Assembly (NCBI GenBank): GCA_963821925.1
Contig: CAWGFO010000010.1
Span: 310,001-374,000, forward strand
Length of the DNA stretch: 64,000 bases
Origin: JAOUEA01 sp963821925
Lineage (GTDB): Bacteria; Actinomycetota; UBA4738; HRBIN12
Direction of reading: 5' to 3'
Shown: one piece after another, positions 25,032 to 34,411 of the stretch
Layout: every line of letters starts with the position of its first letter
Numbering within the stretch: position 1 is the stretch's first letter
The notes under the pieces: generated by a model
The model's input: the letters and a program-made list of their open reading frames with translations, nothing else
Database searches by the model: none
Told to the model about the DNA's origin: nothing
Made by a program: the position numbers and the translations under genes

Positions 25032-25172
25032 TTCAGGGGGACTCCGCAAGGGAGTTCCCCCTTGGGTCGCACCCTCCCTCGGTCGCAGGTTCGCCAGAGC
25101 CGGATTTGCTACCCCGCGCGTGACCGGCGCGCTCGGATCACCGGGCCTACGATATCGAGCGGGAGGTGCCGC

Positions 25173-27989
25173 ATGGCCCAACGGTCGGACGCGATCGTCG
25201 GTCGGGGGACCGAGCTCGGGCGGATCGCTCGTTTCCTCGATGACATCTCCGAGGGCCCAAGCTCCCTCGTGATCGAGGGCGAAGCCGGCATCGGGAAGAC
25301 CACGCTGTGGCAGGCCGGCGTCGACGGTGGGCTCGCACGCGGGTTCAACGTTCTCGCGACACGGTGCGGCGAATCTGAGACGAAGCTCGCGCTCGCCGGC
25401 TTAGGGGACCTCCTCGATCCTTTCTTGGACGACGCGCTGCCGGAGCTGCCGCCGCCGCTCGCCGCGGCGCTCGAGACCGCCTTCCTACGAATCGACACTT
25501 CCGGCTCGACGCCGGACCGCCGCGCGATCTCACTCGCCGCGCTCGAGATGCTTCGAATCATCTCCACATCGGGTCCGATCCTGGTGGCCATCGACGATCT
25601 CCAATGGCTCGATCAGTCCTCGGCACGGGTGCTCGAGTTCTGCGCGCGGCGGATCCATGACGAGCAGCTGGGCATCCTCGCCTCGCTCCGGATCGGACGC
25701 AGCGATCCCGACGCACCTGCTCTTGCGCCTGCGATGCCGGGGGCGCAGGTGCACCGGTTGGCGGTCGGCTCCATGTCGCGAGGTGAGCTCGGCCGGATCA
25801 TCCGCGCACGGTTGGAGGCCGAACTTCCCCGGTCGATCATGCGTCGCGTACACCTCGCGGCTGGCGGCAATCCGTTCTATGCCGTCGAGATCGCGCGAGA
25901 GGTCCTCCGTCGAGGCGTGCCCGTGGCGGGAGAAGCGCTACCCGTTCCGGACGACCTGACCGATCTGCTCCGACGCCGCGTGACGGCGCTCCCCATCGAT
26001 ACGCAGACGACCCTCCTGGTCGCGGCCTCGACATCACATCCCACTCGGCGGGTCGTCCGATCTGCGTCGGGGTTCGGCGATCGTGCCGACTCGGCCCTGG
26101 CGTTCGCTGAATCGGCGAGCGTGGTGCTTCCGGGTGACGATGTGATCCGGTTCGCGCACCCCCTACTGGCCTCTGCGGTCTATGCGTCCGCAACCACCGA
26201 GGCACGACTGAAGGTCCACGCGCAGCTGGCCGAAGCCGTCGATCACCCGGAAGAACGAGCCAGGCACCTCGCCCTTTCATCACCCGCTCCCGATGCCCGG
26301 ATCGCGTCGGAACTGGACGAGGCCGCTGACCTGGCTCGGCGTCGAGGCGCATCGGACTCGGCCGCCGAGCTCGCGGAGCTCGGCCGGCGGTTCACCCCCG
26401 TTGAGCGCGGTAACGACCTCCGCCGACGAACCGTGCAGGCGGCCCAGGACTACTTCGATTCCGGTGATGCGGTGCGGGCCTGGGCATTGTTCGAGGAGGC
26501 CGTCGCGGCGGCGCCCTCGGGTCACGAGCGAGCTCAGATCCTGTTCCGTCTCAGCGCCATCAGCTGGCTCGACATCGTGCGAGTGGAGGAGCTGTGCGTC
26601 CAGGCTCGCCTCGAAGCCGAGGGCGACGCGGAACTCCTCGCAGCGACCCACGAGCACCTGGCCTGGGCGGATATCTATCGGGGCGACCTTCGAGCAGCGT
26701 CTCGTCACGTTGCGGCCTCGACGGAGTTCTCCGGTCAGACCTCCGCGACGGATGTGCGGGCCGCCACCCTGTCCACGGCAGCGATGGTCGAGTTCTTGAC
26801 CGGACGGTCGCCGCAGGCGGCCCTCATGGTCGAAGCGGACCGGCTTCAGGATCTCGGAGGGACGGCGGAGCCGGGGATCGAGGCGATCGCCTACACCGGA
26901 CCCAGGATCGGCCACGGACTACAGCAGCTGTGGGCGGGTGACCTTCCGATGGCGCGGACGACCCTCGAGCGAGAGTTGGGGTCCTACGAGCGGCGGGGCA
27001 GATATATCCTCCGAGAGGAGATCCTCTGCTATCTGGCTGAGCTCGAGTGCCGCGCGGGCAACCTGGATACGGCGGCCCTGGCCGCGGAGGAGGCGGCCGA
27101 GATCATCACGGATTCGGGTCGGACCTCGGGCATACTGTTCCTCTTCCCCACGGCACTGATCGCGGCACTCCGAGGAGACGTCGACACAGCACGCTCAACG
27201 GCGCTGGATGGCCTTCGCCGATGTCTGCGATATCAGGACTTCCTCGACGCGAACCGCCACCGATCCGTACTCGGGTTCCTCGAGCTCTCCCTCGGGAACC
27301 CCACAGGTGCTCACGAGTGGCTCGCCCCTGCGGTCGAGTTCCTCGAAGACGCGGACATCGCCGAACCAGGTGTGATCCCTTGTGCTGCCGACGAGATCGA
27401 GGCGCTGACCCGATCGGGTGACCTCGATGGCGCGGAAGGGCTGCTTGCCCGATTCGAGACACAGGCACGGTCGCTCGATCGATCGTGGGCGATCGCCACG
27501 GCTGGTCGGTGTCGCGCCCTGCTCCTCGCTGCCCGCGGGGATCTGGACGCCGCGCGGCCGGCGATCGATCGTGCCTTGAAGGAGCACGACCGCGTGGGAC
27601 AGCCACTCGAGATGGGCCGGACCCTGCTCGTGGCGGGCGAGATCGAGCGGAGGGCGAAGCAGAAGCGCACCGCTCGCTCGATGCTGCAGGATGCTCTCGA
27701 GATCTTCGAACGGATAGGTGCAGCGCTCTGGGTCGAGCGAGCCGCCGGATCGCTCCAGCGGGTCGGAGGCGGTGCCGGGAGGGCCGGAGAGCTGACACCG
27801 ACGGAGCGCCGAGTGGCGGAGCTGGCGGCCGGGGGCATGACGAACCGCGAGATCGCCGATGCGCTCTTCCTCAGCGTCAAGTCCATCGAGGCCAACCTCT
27901 CACGGGTGTACGCGAAACTCGGTGTCCGCTCCCGGACCGAGCTCGCGCATCGATGGGCTGAGAACTCCGAACCGGACGCCAGGTTCTAG
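25173..27989 (+). CDS. Large LuxR-family ATPase regulator (LAL/MalT-like) 1
   Basis: A 938-residue regulator. It has an N-terminal STAND-type ATPase (Walker A GEAGIGKTT at residues 36-44; Walker B LVAIDDLQWLD), a long helical TPR-like middle, and a C-terminal LuxR HTH (LTPTERRVAELAAGGMTNREIADALFLSVKSIEANL, in parts). ATG 25173 has GGGAGG upstream. The ligand and targets are unknown. It starts 141 bases after attR of element 1 and is a paralogue of the gene at 42053-45007. Confidence 0.88.
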   Translation: MAQRSDAIVGRGTELGRIARFLDDISEGPSSLVIEGEAGIGKTTLWQAGVDGGLARGFNVLATRCGESETKLALAGLGDLLDPFLDDALPELPPPLAAALETAFLRIDTSGSTPDRRAISLAALEMLRIISTSGPILVAIDDLQWLDQSSARVLEFCARRIHDEQLGILASLRIGRSDPDAPALAPAMPGAQVHRLAVGSMSRGELGRIIRARLEAELPRSIMRRVHLAAGGNPFYAVEIAREVLRRGVPVAGEALPVPDDLTDLLRRRVTALPIDTQTTLLVAASTSHPTRRVVRSASGFGDRADSALAFAESASVVLPGDDVIRFAHPLLASAVYASATTEARLKVHAQLAEAVDHPEERARHLALSSPAPDARIASELDEAADLARRRGASDSAAELAELGRRFTPVERGNDLRRRTVQAAQDYFDSGDAVRAWALFEEAVAAAPSGHERAQILFRLSAISWLDIVRVEELCVQARLEAEGDAELLAATHEHLAWADIYRGDLRAASRHVAASTEFSGQTSATDVRAATLSTAAMVEFLTGRSPQAALMVEADRLQDLGGTAEPGIEAIAYTGPRIGHGLQQLWAGDLPMARTTLERELGSYERRGRYILREEILCYLAELECRAGNLDTAALAAEEAAEIITDSGRTSGILFLFPTALIAALRGDVDTARSTALDGLRRCLRYQDFLDANRHRSVLGFLELSLGNPTGAHEWLAPAVEFLEDADIAEPGVIPCAADEIEALTRSGDLDGAEGLLARFETQARSLDRSWAIATAGRCRALLLAARGDLDAARPAIDRALKEHDRVGQPLEMGRTLLVAGEIERRAKQKRTARSMLQDALEIFERIGAALWVERAAGSLQRVGGGAGRAGELTPTERRVAELAAGGMTNREIADALFLSVKSIEANLSRVYAKLGVRSRTELAHRWAENSEPDARF

Positions 27990-28063
27990 GGTTTCCTCCG
28001 TTTCCATCGGCGTGGTGTCCCCCTAGGTTCGCGAACGGCACCTACGTGAGGAGGGATGGCACG

Positions 28064-28558
28064 ATGAGATGGAAGCTCTGGCTCGGTGTGATCGGGATAT
28101 CGCTCGCGACCGCAGGAGTCGTCTCATCTTCCGGGGGCGCCCGGGCTGACCAGGACGGGCCGCGATCGCAGGTCCTGCGCATCGTCGCGAAGGAAGTTGC
28201 CTCGAAGTACCTCGATCTCGGTAAGAAGGGGTTCGGGCAGAGCGATCAGTTCGTGTTCACGAACGACCTCCTTCGAGCCGGCACGAAGGTAGGCGAGGAC
28301 GGGGGGTCGTGCACCGTCACGCGCCTCACCGCCCGCGGGGCGAACACCTGGTTCTGCGTGGCCTCGAACGCGCTCCCGGGTGGGCAGGTAACGGTCGAGG
28401 GCCTCGTCACGTACGGTCCGGACGAGGCGGTCAAGGCGGAGCCGTACTACTTCGCTATCACCGGCGGCACGGGTCAGTACCAAGGCGCTCGGGGACAGGT
28501 CAAGATCGAGGAGGTCAGCGCTGACGAGGTCCACGCCACCTTCCTGATCGACGTTTGA
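28064..28558 (+). CDS. Secreted beta-barrel protein, allene-oxide-cyclase/dirigent-like
   Basis: A 164-residue protein with a signal peptide (MRWKLWLGVIGISLATAGVV ... GGARA). The mature part has the landmarks of the bacterial allene-oxide-cyclase-barrel family: FGQSDQFVFTNDLL, GSCTVTRL and AITGGTGQYQGARGQVKI near the end. Enzymatic activity is unproven for such bacterial proteins. GAGGAGGG lies 8 bases before ATG 28064; GTG 28046 is less likely. Confidence 0.75.
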   Translation: MRWKLWLGVIGISLATAGVVSSSGGARADQDGPRSQVLRIVAKEVASKYLDLGKKGFGQSDQFVFTNDLLRAGTKVGEDGGSCTVTRLTARGANTWFCVASNALPGGQVTVEGLVTYGPDEAVKAEPYYFAITGGTGQYQGARGQVKIEEVSADEVHATFLIDV

Positions 28559-28653
28559 GGCACGGCCGCCGGGTGTCGGAACCAGCCGGGAGGTGGGTCC
28601 CGGCCGCGATGATCGCTCTCTTGCGCGAAACGACCGCCTCGTGCGCTTCGATC

Positions 28654-28681
28654 GAATGGCCGCCTCTCGGGGCGGCCGTTC
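28654..28681 (+). terminator. Terminator-like stem-loop before tRNA-Cys
   Basis: GAATGGCCGCC and GGCGGCCGTTC pair over 11 positions (one G-T) around TCTCGG. It lies between the secreted-protein gene and tRNA-Cys. Confidence 0.6.
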
Positions 28682-28733
28682 ACATGTCATCGTCTAGACT
28701 GTGCGTCGCTCGCCCCGGCGGGCGGTCATCCAC

Positions 28734-28804
28734 GGCGGGGTGGCCGAGTGGTTAGGCAGAGGCCTGCAAAGCCTCGCACACCGGTTCGATTCCGGTCCCC
28801 GCCT
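28734..28804 (+). tRNA. tRNA-Cys(GCA)
   Basis: Acceptor GGCGGGG / CCCCGCC, anticodon arm GAGGC-CTGCAAA-GCCTC with anticodon GCA, T-arm ACCGG-TTCGATT-CCGGT. The CCA is not encoded. It lies 33 bases before tRNA-Val(GAC). Confidence 0.93.
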
Positions 28805-28837
28805 CGAGGCTTCGTGGACCCCGATCGCGATGCCTGC

Positions 28838-28912
28838 GGGCGCTTAGCTCAGGGGGAGAGCGCTTCCTTGACACGGAAGAGGTCAGAGGTTCAAATCCTC
28901 TAGCGCCCACCA
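28838..28912 (+). tRNA. tRNA-Val(GAC)
   Basis: Acceptor GGGCGCT / AGCGCCC, anticodon arm CTTCC-TTGACAC-GGAAG with anticodon GAC, T-arm AGAGG-TTCAAAT-CCTCT, and an encoded CCA. Its 3' 49 bases are the left boundary of the second integrated element. Confidence 0.95.
28863..28911. repeat. attL of element 2 (within tRNA-Val)
   Basis: Starts CTTCCTTGACACGG and ends CGCCCACC. It is identical over 49 bases to 41729-41777. Confidence 0.85.
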
Positions 28913-29278
28913 TGTGAGAGCGGTTGCGCTGTAATCGGGTTGCCCTACCCGGCGCGGCTCTCTAGGGATCTGTCCTACGGCCTCCGGGCACACCCTGGAC
29001 ACATCCTCCGATCATGGAGCCCGGGGGAGACATGTCGGGAGTGAGCATGGATCGCTCGACCCCGCCCGTCGCTGGCACGGACCCGACGGGACCTCGGCGC
29101 TGTCCGATTGATCGCCATGTTCAGTTCGCCATCGAATGTGCACTGGGCCTAGCACTCCAAGATTCATAGATCCGAAAGGAACCCGTTCGCGGGCCGTCAG
29201 CACGAGCTGACTAGGTTGCTCCCTGTCAAAAGGTTCGGCCGAACCCCATCGATCCATGACGAGTGAAGGAGCAGCTAC
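28913..29278. other. Left end of element 2, no gene seen
   Basis: These 366 bases between tRNA-Val and the first cargo gene contain no supported gene or RNA. An integrase would usually sit here or at the other end; no such motif is visible in any frame. Confidence 0.5.
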
Positions 29279-29725
29279 GTGTTGAAGCGCATCATCCTCA
29301 CCGGCCTCGTGGCCCTCGCCGCGATGCTTCCTGTTGTGGCCGCCCAGGCTGGCGGCGTCACGGGTCCCGCGATCTACGTGAACGGAACCGTGTTCCGGAC
29401 CGTGGGAACTCCGACGGACTTCTCAGGCACCAAGGCACCGGAGAGCTCGTTCGACACGATCTATCAGTTCAGCGGCGCGCAGCTGAACGTAGCGACCGCC
29501 GGACCTGGCGACGCCGGCTTCAACGGTGGACGTTGGCGCGTGCATCTGCTCGGATGGAACACCACGTACGCGGCCGCGCTCGCGGCCCACGACCTGGATG
29601 GCAACGGGGTCCTGGACACCAACGCCGAGGTCTGGGCGGCGCTGGCCGATGGGGGTGCCGGTGGCGCGAGGGACCTCGGGGTCGTGAAGACCTTCGAATG
29701 CCCGCTCATCCCGTACCACAGCTGA
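29279..29725 (+). CDS. Small secreted protein of unknown function
   Basis: A 148-residue protein with a signal peptide (MLKRIILTGLVALAAMLPVV ... AQA). The mature part has the landmarks TVFRTVGTPTDFSG, FDTIYQF, GGRWRVHLL and DLDGNGVLDTNAE, the last resembling a calcium-binding DxDxNG loop. Similar small secreted proteins occur in soil actinobacteria, function unknown. GTG 29279 follows GAAGGAGC. A strong hairpin follows the stop. Confidence 0.75.
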   Translation: MLKRIILTGLVALAAMLPVVAAQAGGVTGPAIYVNGTVFRTVGTPTDFSGTKAPESSFDTIYQFSGAQLNVATAGPGDAGFNGGRWRVHLLGWNTTYAAALAAHDLDGNGVLDTNAEVWAALADGGAGGARDLGVVKTFECPLIPYHS

Positions 29726-29742
29726 CCAGGTCGGTGTTTGTG

Positions 29743-29778
29743 CGAGGAGCGGTCGTCCATCTGGACGGCCGTTCCTCG
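29743..29778 (+). terminator. Terminator of the secreted-protein gene
   Basis: CGAGGAGCGGTCGTCC pairs with GGACGGCCGTTCCTCG over 16 positions (two G-T) around ATCT, 18 bases after the stop. Confidence 0.75.
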
Positions 29779-29820
29779 TTCGCAAGACTCTCGAAACATG
29801 CTTCTGCGACCATCCACGGG

Positions 29821-30504
29821 ATGTGTGCTGAGCGTGTCCTCGTGGTCGATGACGAAGCCATGGTGCGTGACGTCCTCATCCGCTACTTGGAGCTGGAGGG
29901 TTACGACGTCGCTGAGGCCGCCGACGGTCGAGCCGCGCTCGAGCGGATCGCAGAACACGTCCCCGACATCGTGATCCTCGATCTGATGCTTCCCGAGATC
30001 GATGGGTATGACGTATTGCGTCATGTGCGGCAGTCCTCGCGGATACCCGTGATCATGCTGACCGCTCGTGGCGAGGAGACGGACCGGATCGTCGGACTCG
30101 AGCTCGGCGCCGACGACTACATCACGAAGCCGTTCAGTCCACGCGAGGTCGTCGCCCGTGTGCGCGCCGTCCTGCGCCGCACCGGCGAGGTCGCCTCAGG
30201 CCAGGAAGAACTGGTGTACGGCGACCTCACGATCGATCGAGGCCGCCGTGAAGTCATCGTTGCCGGGGTGCCAGTGCCAACGACTCGAAAGGAGTTCGAC
30301 CTCCTCGTGTTCCTGGCCTCATCCCCTGGGACGACCTTCACGCGGACGCAGCTGTTGGAAGAGGTCTGGGACTTCGCGTGGGACGGGGACTCTTCCACGG
30401 TGACGGTGCACATCCGACGTCTGCGCGAGAAGGTCGAGAAGGATCCGTCCGAGCCGCGGCGCATCGTCACAGTCTGGGGTGTCGGCTACAGGTTCGAGCC
30501 ATGA
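29821..30504 (+). CDS. OmpR-family response regulator
   Basis: A 227-residue regulator. The receiver domain has acidic D10-D11, phosphoacceptor D54 in VILDLMLP, T81 and K103. A C-terminal winged helix follows (TRKEFDLLVFLASSPGTTFTR ... VTVHIRRLREKVE ... VWGVGYRFEP, in parts). The kinase starts within its stop (ATGA), so the pair is coupled. Signal and targets are unknown; the TetR-ClC genes downstream are candidates. Confidence 0.92.
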   Translation: MCAERVLVVDDEAMVRDVLIRYLELEGYDVAEAADGRAALERIAEHVPDIVILDLMLPEIDGYDVLRHVRQSSRIPVIMLTARGEETDRIVGLELGADDYITKPFSPREVVARVRAVLRRTGEVASGQEELVYGDLTIDRGRREVIVAGVPVPTTRKEFDLLVFLASSPGTTFTRTQLLEEVWDFAWDGDSSTVTVHIRRLREKVEKDPSEPRRIVTVWGVGYRFEP

Positions 30505-31700
30505 GGCGCTGGCGTGCTTCCCTTGTGGTGGTCGCGGTGGTTGCCGCGGGAGCGCTCGGCACCGTCGTGGCCGGGCTGGCGATGGGCATGGGGTCGGATC
30601 TCGGGGGGATCGCGCGCGCATTGGTGCCAGCGGCCGCGCTCACCACGATCACCGCGGTCGCGGGGGCGAGGGCGCTAGCCCACCTGTCGCTCCGGGATCG
30701 GTTCTTGGGGATCGCAGTCATGGCCGCGGCTGTGGCACTCGTCAACGTGTTCGTGCTCAGCCGCCAGATGTTCGTGAGTGAACACGACGCAGCACTCGTG
30801 GCCGTGGTCGTCCTGTTCGCGATCGGCGCGGGCGTGGCGGCCGCGCTCGTCGCCGCTCGACGTTCGACTGACGCATTGGAGGTCATCGCCGCAACTGCGA
30901 AGCGGCTGGGCGACGGTGATCTCGACGCACGAGTGGGGGAACTGGATGCTGGCGCAGAGCTCGATGCGCTCGGTCGTACGCTTGATGCGATGGCCTCGCG
31001 ACTGCAGGAGTCGCGAGCGTCGGAGCGTCGTGCCGAGGACACCCGTCGCGATCTGATCACAGCGGTATCTCACGACCTTCGTACGCCTCTCGCCTCCCTG
31101 CGCGCGATGGTGGAGGCGATCGAAGATGGCGTGGTGGATGATCTGCCGACCCTCCAGCGCTACGTCGGCCAGATGCACCGCTCGGTCGACCAGCTCGTCA
31201 CGATGGTGGATGACCTGTTCGAACTCGTGCAACTCGATGCCGGAGTGATCCAGGCCGAGGAGCGTCACGTGGCGCTCACGGATGCGGTCACCTCGGCCGT
31301 TTCGACCGTCGCCTCGTCCGCGCAGGCGAAGGGCCTGCGGCTCGAGACGGAACTCGTGGGTGTGTCCGGCGTGACCTGCTCGCCCCACCTGGTACGTGTT
31401 CTGCAGAACCTGCTGACGAACGCCGTAAGGCACACACCGACCGACGGCACGATTCGCCTGGAGGCGCGGCGCTCAGGCGATGCACTGCAGCTTTGCGTCG
31501 CGGATACCGGTATCGGCGTCGCGCCCGAGGATGTCACGAGGATCTTCGAGCCCTTCTATCGGAGTGACCCGGCCCGGTCGGGCCCTGGGTCGGGGCTTGG
31601 CTTGACACTGGCCAAGCGGATCGTCGAAAGCTTGGGTGGCAAGATCGCAGCGGTGGATGCAGGCAGGGGTGCTCGATTCGAGATCGCGATCCCCCTCTGA
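30501..31700 (+). CDS. Sensor histidine kinase
   Basis: A 399-residue membrane kinase with four predicted helices in residues 7-118 and almost no periplasmic loop, so it probably senses inside the membrane. HAMP lies at about 118-170. The dimerisation domain carries H191 in AVSHDLRTPLA. The ATPase part has the N-box NLLTNAVRHTP, DTGIGV, FEPFYRSD and GSGLGLTLAK. All catalytic boxes are intact. It overlaps the response regulator by 4 bases. Confidence 0.92.
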   Translation: MRRWRASLVVVAVVAAGALGTVVAGLAMGMGSDLGGIARALVPAAALTTITAVAGARALAHLSLRDRFLGIAVMAAAVALVNVFVLSRQMFVSEHDAALVAVVVLFAIGAGVAAALVAARRSTDALEVIAATAKRLGDGDLDARVGELDAGAELDALGRTLDAMASRLQESRASERRAEDTRRDLITAVSHDLRTPLASLRAMVEAIEDGVVDDLPTLQRYVGQMHRSVDQLVTMVDDLFELVQLDAGVIQAEERHVALTDAVTSAVSTVASSAQAKGLRLETELVGVSGVTCSPHLVRVLQNLLTNAVRHTPTDGTIRLEARRSGDALQLCVADTGIGVAPEDVTRIFEPFYRSDPARSGPGSGLGLTLAKRIVESLGGKIAAVDAGRGARFEIAIPL

Positions 31701-31727
31701 CAAAACCGACTGGTCAGTTTGTATGAT
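31697..31727 (+). promoter_or_regulatory. tetR promoter with operator in the spacer
   Basis: CTGACA (31697-31702) and TATGAT (31722-31727) are 19 bases apart, and the palindrome AAACCGACTGGTCAGTTT fills 31703-31720. The tetR GTG is 8 bases after the -10, so the transcript is probably leaderless. Binding of the TetR protein here would shut off itself and the coupled ClC gene. Confidence 0.7.
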
Positions 31728-31734
31728 CTAGCTC

Positions 31735-32331
31735 GTGCCACGCCTCACGCCAGAAGCGAAGACCGAGCGGCGGCAACGGCTCATCGATGCGGCCCGTCGC
31801 TGCCTCGCGGAACGGAGTTTCCGGTCCGTGACCGTTGATGACGTCTGTGCCGAGGCGGGGGTGAGCAAGGGCGCCTTCTATGGGTACTTCCACCAGAAGC
31901 AAGATCTGCTCCTTGCGCTTCTCGACGACGAAGACGTCGCGATGCGCCGTCTCATGCAGCACTTGGAGGACGCGCACATAAGCGGCGTCGAGCGGCTGCG
32001 CCGATTCGCTCAGGCGATGGTCGAACGCGGTTCGGATCGATCCGGCCTGCAGCTCCAGACGGATCTGTGGGTGGAGATGGCGACCGAACCCGTCGTGCGG
32101 AGGCTGTGGGCGGACGCCTTGCGGCAGCGTCGTGCGGTCCTCGGTGCCTGGGTCGAGGAAGGCGTGGCCAAGGGAGAGCTCGCAGAGATCCCCGGGAATG
32201 CGTTCGCGGCGATCCTTCTCGCGCTCGGTGAGGGGTTGCCGCTGCATGCCGGGCTGGATCCGACTGGGTTCCGCTGGCCGAACGTGGCCAAGGTGCTGGA
32301 TGCCCTCCTCGAGGGGATCCGGCGAACGTGA
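31735..32331 (+). CDS. TetR-family transcriptional regulator
   Basis: A 198-residue regulator with the TetR HTH (RLIDAARRCLAERSFRSVTVDDVCAEAGVSKGAFYGYFHQKQDLL, residues about 16-60, quoted in parts) and a helical ligand domain. GTG 31735 is the only sensible start and lies 8 bases from the -10. A palindromic operator precedes it. The stop overlaps the ClC start by 4 bases, so the channel is the likely regulated partner. Confidence 0.9.
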   Translation: MPRLTPEAKTERRQRLIDAARRCLAERSFRSVTVDDVCAEAGVSKGAFYGYFHQKQDLLLALLDDEDVAMRRLMQHLEDAHISGVERLRRFAQAMVERGSDRSGLQLQTDLWVEMATEPVVRRLWADALRQRRAVLGAWVEEGVAKGELAEIPGNAFAAILLALGEGLPLHAGLDPTGFRWPNVAKVLDALLEGIRRT

Positions 32332-34030
32332 GCGGTTCGTCCGGCGAGTCGCGCATCCGGCGGATGCGCCCTGAGACAGCCGACCGGCTCCGGCGTGTTC
32401 GACAGCGGTGGAGCGAGACGCTCCTGCTTGCGGGTATCACCGGTGCCGTCACCGGGTTCGCGGTCGCGATCTTTGACCTCGTCGTGGCTGATCAGCTATT
32501 CGCGCGGATCCGCAACCTGAGTGCTCCGTGGATCTGGGTCGCTCCGGCGATCGGGCTGGGGCTTACCTGGGCGACGCTCCGTTGGCTCGGTCACCGCGCG
32601 TCGCCGAGCACCTCAGACGACTACATCCAGAACTTCCACGAGCAGATCGCCGGATGCCACTTCGCGCGGTGCCGGCGAAAGTGCTGGCGAGCGTCGCGAC
32701 GCTCGGGTTCGGCGGTGCGCTCGGATATGAGGGACCCTCGATCTACATCGGTGCGGCTGCGGGAACGTGGTTGCAGCGGCGTTTCCGACGCATCTTCGGG
32801 ATCGAGGACGCAAAGCTCCTGATGATCGTTGGTGCCGCAGCTGGCGTCGCCGCGATCTTCCGGACGCCGCTCACCGGCGCCTTGTTCGCGATCGAGGTTC
32901 CCTATCAACAGGATCAGGCGCGCCGGGCTGCGATGCCTGCCCTCATCGGAGCAGCGACGTCCTACCTCACGTTCGTCCTGGTGCGCGGCACCGAGCGCGT
33001 GATCCCCGTGTCGGGCCAGCCCTCATTCCGGCTCGCGGACCTGCTCGGTGCTCTCGTCGTCGGCGTGCTCTGTGGCGCGGGCGCGCGCGGGTTCGCGTTG
33101 CTGGCCGGGTGGTCGAAGACGCTCAACGCGCGGTTACCGAAGTGGGCGAGCTGGGCGATCGGCGGCGGATCGATGGCGATCCTGATCGCCCTGTCGGTGT
33201 CGCTGTTCCAGGAGCCGCTGGCCATGGGTCCGGGCTACGGATCGATACTGCGCGTGGAGAGCCCAACCATGGATCTAGAACTGATCGCCGCGCTGTTCGT
33301 CATCCGCGCCCTGGCATCCTCAGCGACGATCGCCGGCGGGGGCGCGGGAGGGGTCTTCATCCCTCTTGTCACCCAGGGAGCGCTGCTCGGTCGCTTCGTC
33401 GGCGGGATCGCTCACGTGCCGGAGGTCACGCTCCTACCGTTGGTCGGGGCAGCGGCATTCCTCGGCGCGGGGTATCGAGTGCCGATCGCGGCGGTGGTGT
33501 TCGTGGCGGAGTCGACTGGCCGGGCAGGGTTCATCGTTCCTGGCGTGATCGCCACGGTCGTGGCGCAACTCATGATGGGCTCGTCGTCGGTCACGCCGTA
33601 TCAAGTGCCGATCCGAGGTGGCCATGTCGAGCAACGCTTGCGCCTTGCAGTCTCGGAGGTGATGCGCCGGCCGGCGGTCACCGTTGACGCGGGTGCGCGG
33701 ATCGACGCGCGGATCGACGCGGTGTTCGTTCGCGCGCGTGAAACGAGCGTGCCGGTGGTGCGCCCAGGCGGGAGCTACGACGGGATGCTGCGGCTCGCGG
33801 ATATCTCGGCGGTGCGCGCTCACGAGCGCGAGGCCGAACGTGTTGGCGATCTGTCGATTCCGACGCCGGCGGTGGCGCCGACATGGACCTTGAAGGATGC
33901 GGTCGCCGCGATGGAGGAGTCGGAGGTCGATTGCCTCGCGGTGGTGGAGGGCACGGTGGTGATCGGCGTGGTGGCGCTCAACGATGCCTTGCGACTGGAC
34001 GAAGTGATGCGCCGCGCCCGCGGTCGTTAG
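32328..34030 (+). pseudogene. ClC-family chloride channel/transporter with CBS domains, one frameshift
   Basis: GTG 32328 begins a ClC protein (ETLLLAGITGAVTGFAVAIF..., to HEQIAG). At about 32653 the frame shifts by one base and continues PLRAVPAKVL ... GALGYEGPSIYIGA, with the gating Glu in GYEGP, later GGVFIP and two C-terminal CBS domains (from about 33650). Restoring one base gives roughly 567 residues with no other damage. The family moves chloride, often with protons, for example in acid resistance. Whether the break is real or an assembly error cannot be told here. Confidence 0.85.
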
Positions 34031-34334
34031 CCGCTTGACGGACCCGCGCCGGGAGCCAGCCGTCCTTCGACCGTGGACATCGAAACCGAGGGCTTCGCCC
34101 GGCTCTTTCGAACACGACCAGCGCGGCGGGCGGCTCGCCCGAAGCCCGCATCGCCATCACGGCGTCCTTCGACTCCCAGACAGTGACGATCCGCCAGGTC
34201 CCGTCCTCGGTCCGAAGGAGGGAGGACTCGATGAAACCAGCCGGAATGCGGCCTCCTGTGACCTCCTCCCAGGTCGAACGGAGGTCCGTCTCTCGGGCGG
34301 CTTCAACCCCCGCTTCCACGATGGTCACGAACAT
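34027..34334 (-). pseudogene. Small ABM-like domain protein, one frameshift
   Basis: ATG 34334 reads MFVTIVEAGVEAARETDLRS ... GFIESSLLRTEDGTWRIVTVWESKDAVMAM, an antibiotic-biosynthesis-monooxygenase-like fold used in small ligand-binding or stress proteins. Near 34100 the frame changes; the neighbouring frame gives a natural end, KPSVSMSTVEGRLAPGAG, and a TAA at 34027-34029. It converges with the ClC gene, overlapping by 3 bases. Length after repair is about 102 residues. Confidence 0.7.
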
Positions 34335-34411
34335 GCGCACCACCCTGGCACAGGGTGGGAGGCCGCTCAATCCAGTTCCCGCCGGTGCTGCGTGCGTGTC
34401 AAGATGCGCCG

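Noticed and set aside
24810..25172. Upstream extension of the LuxR 1 frame across attR
   Set aside because: It runs through the att repeat and has no family similarity; ATG 25173 has a ribosome site and the conserved start.
29263..29820. Upstream extension of the response-regulator frame
   Set aside because: It overlaps the secreted-protein gene in another frame and a terminator; the receiver domain starts at 29821.
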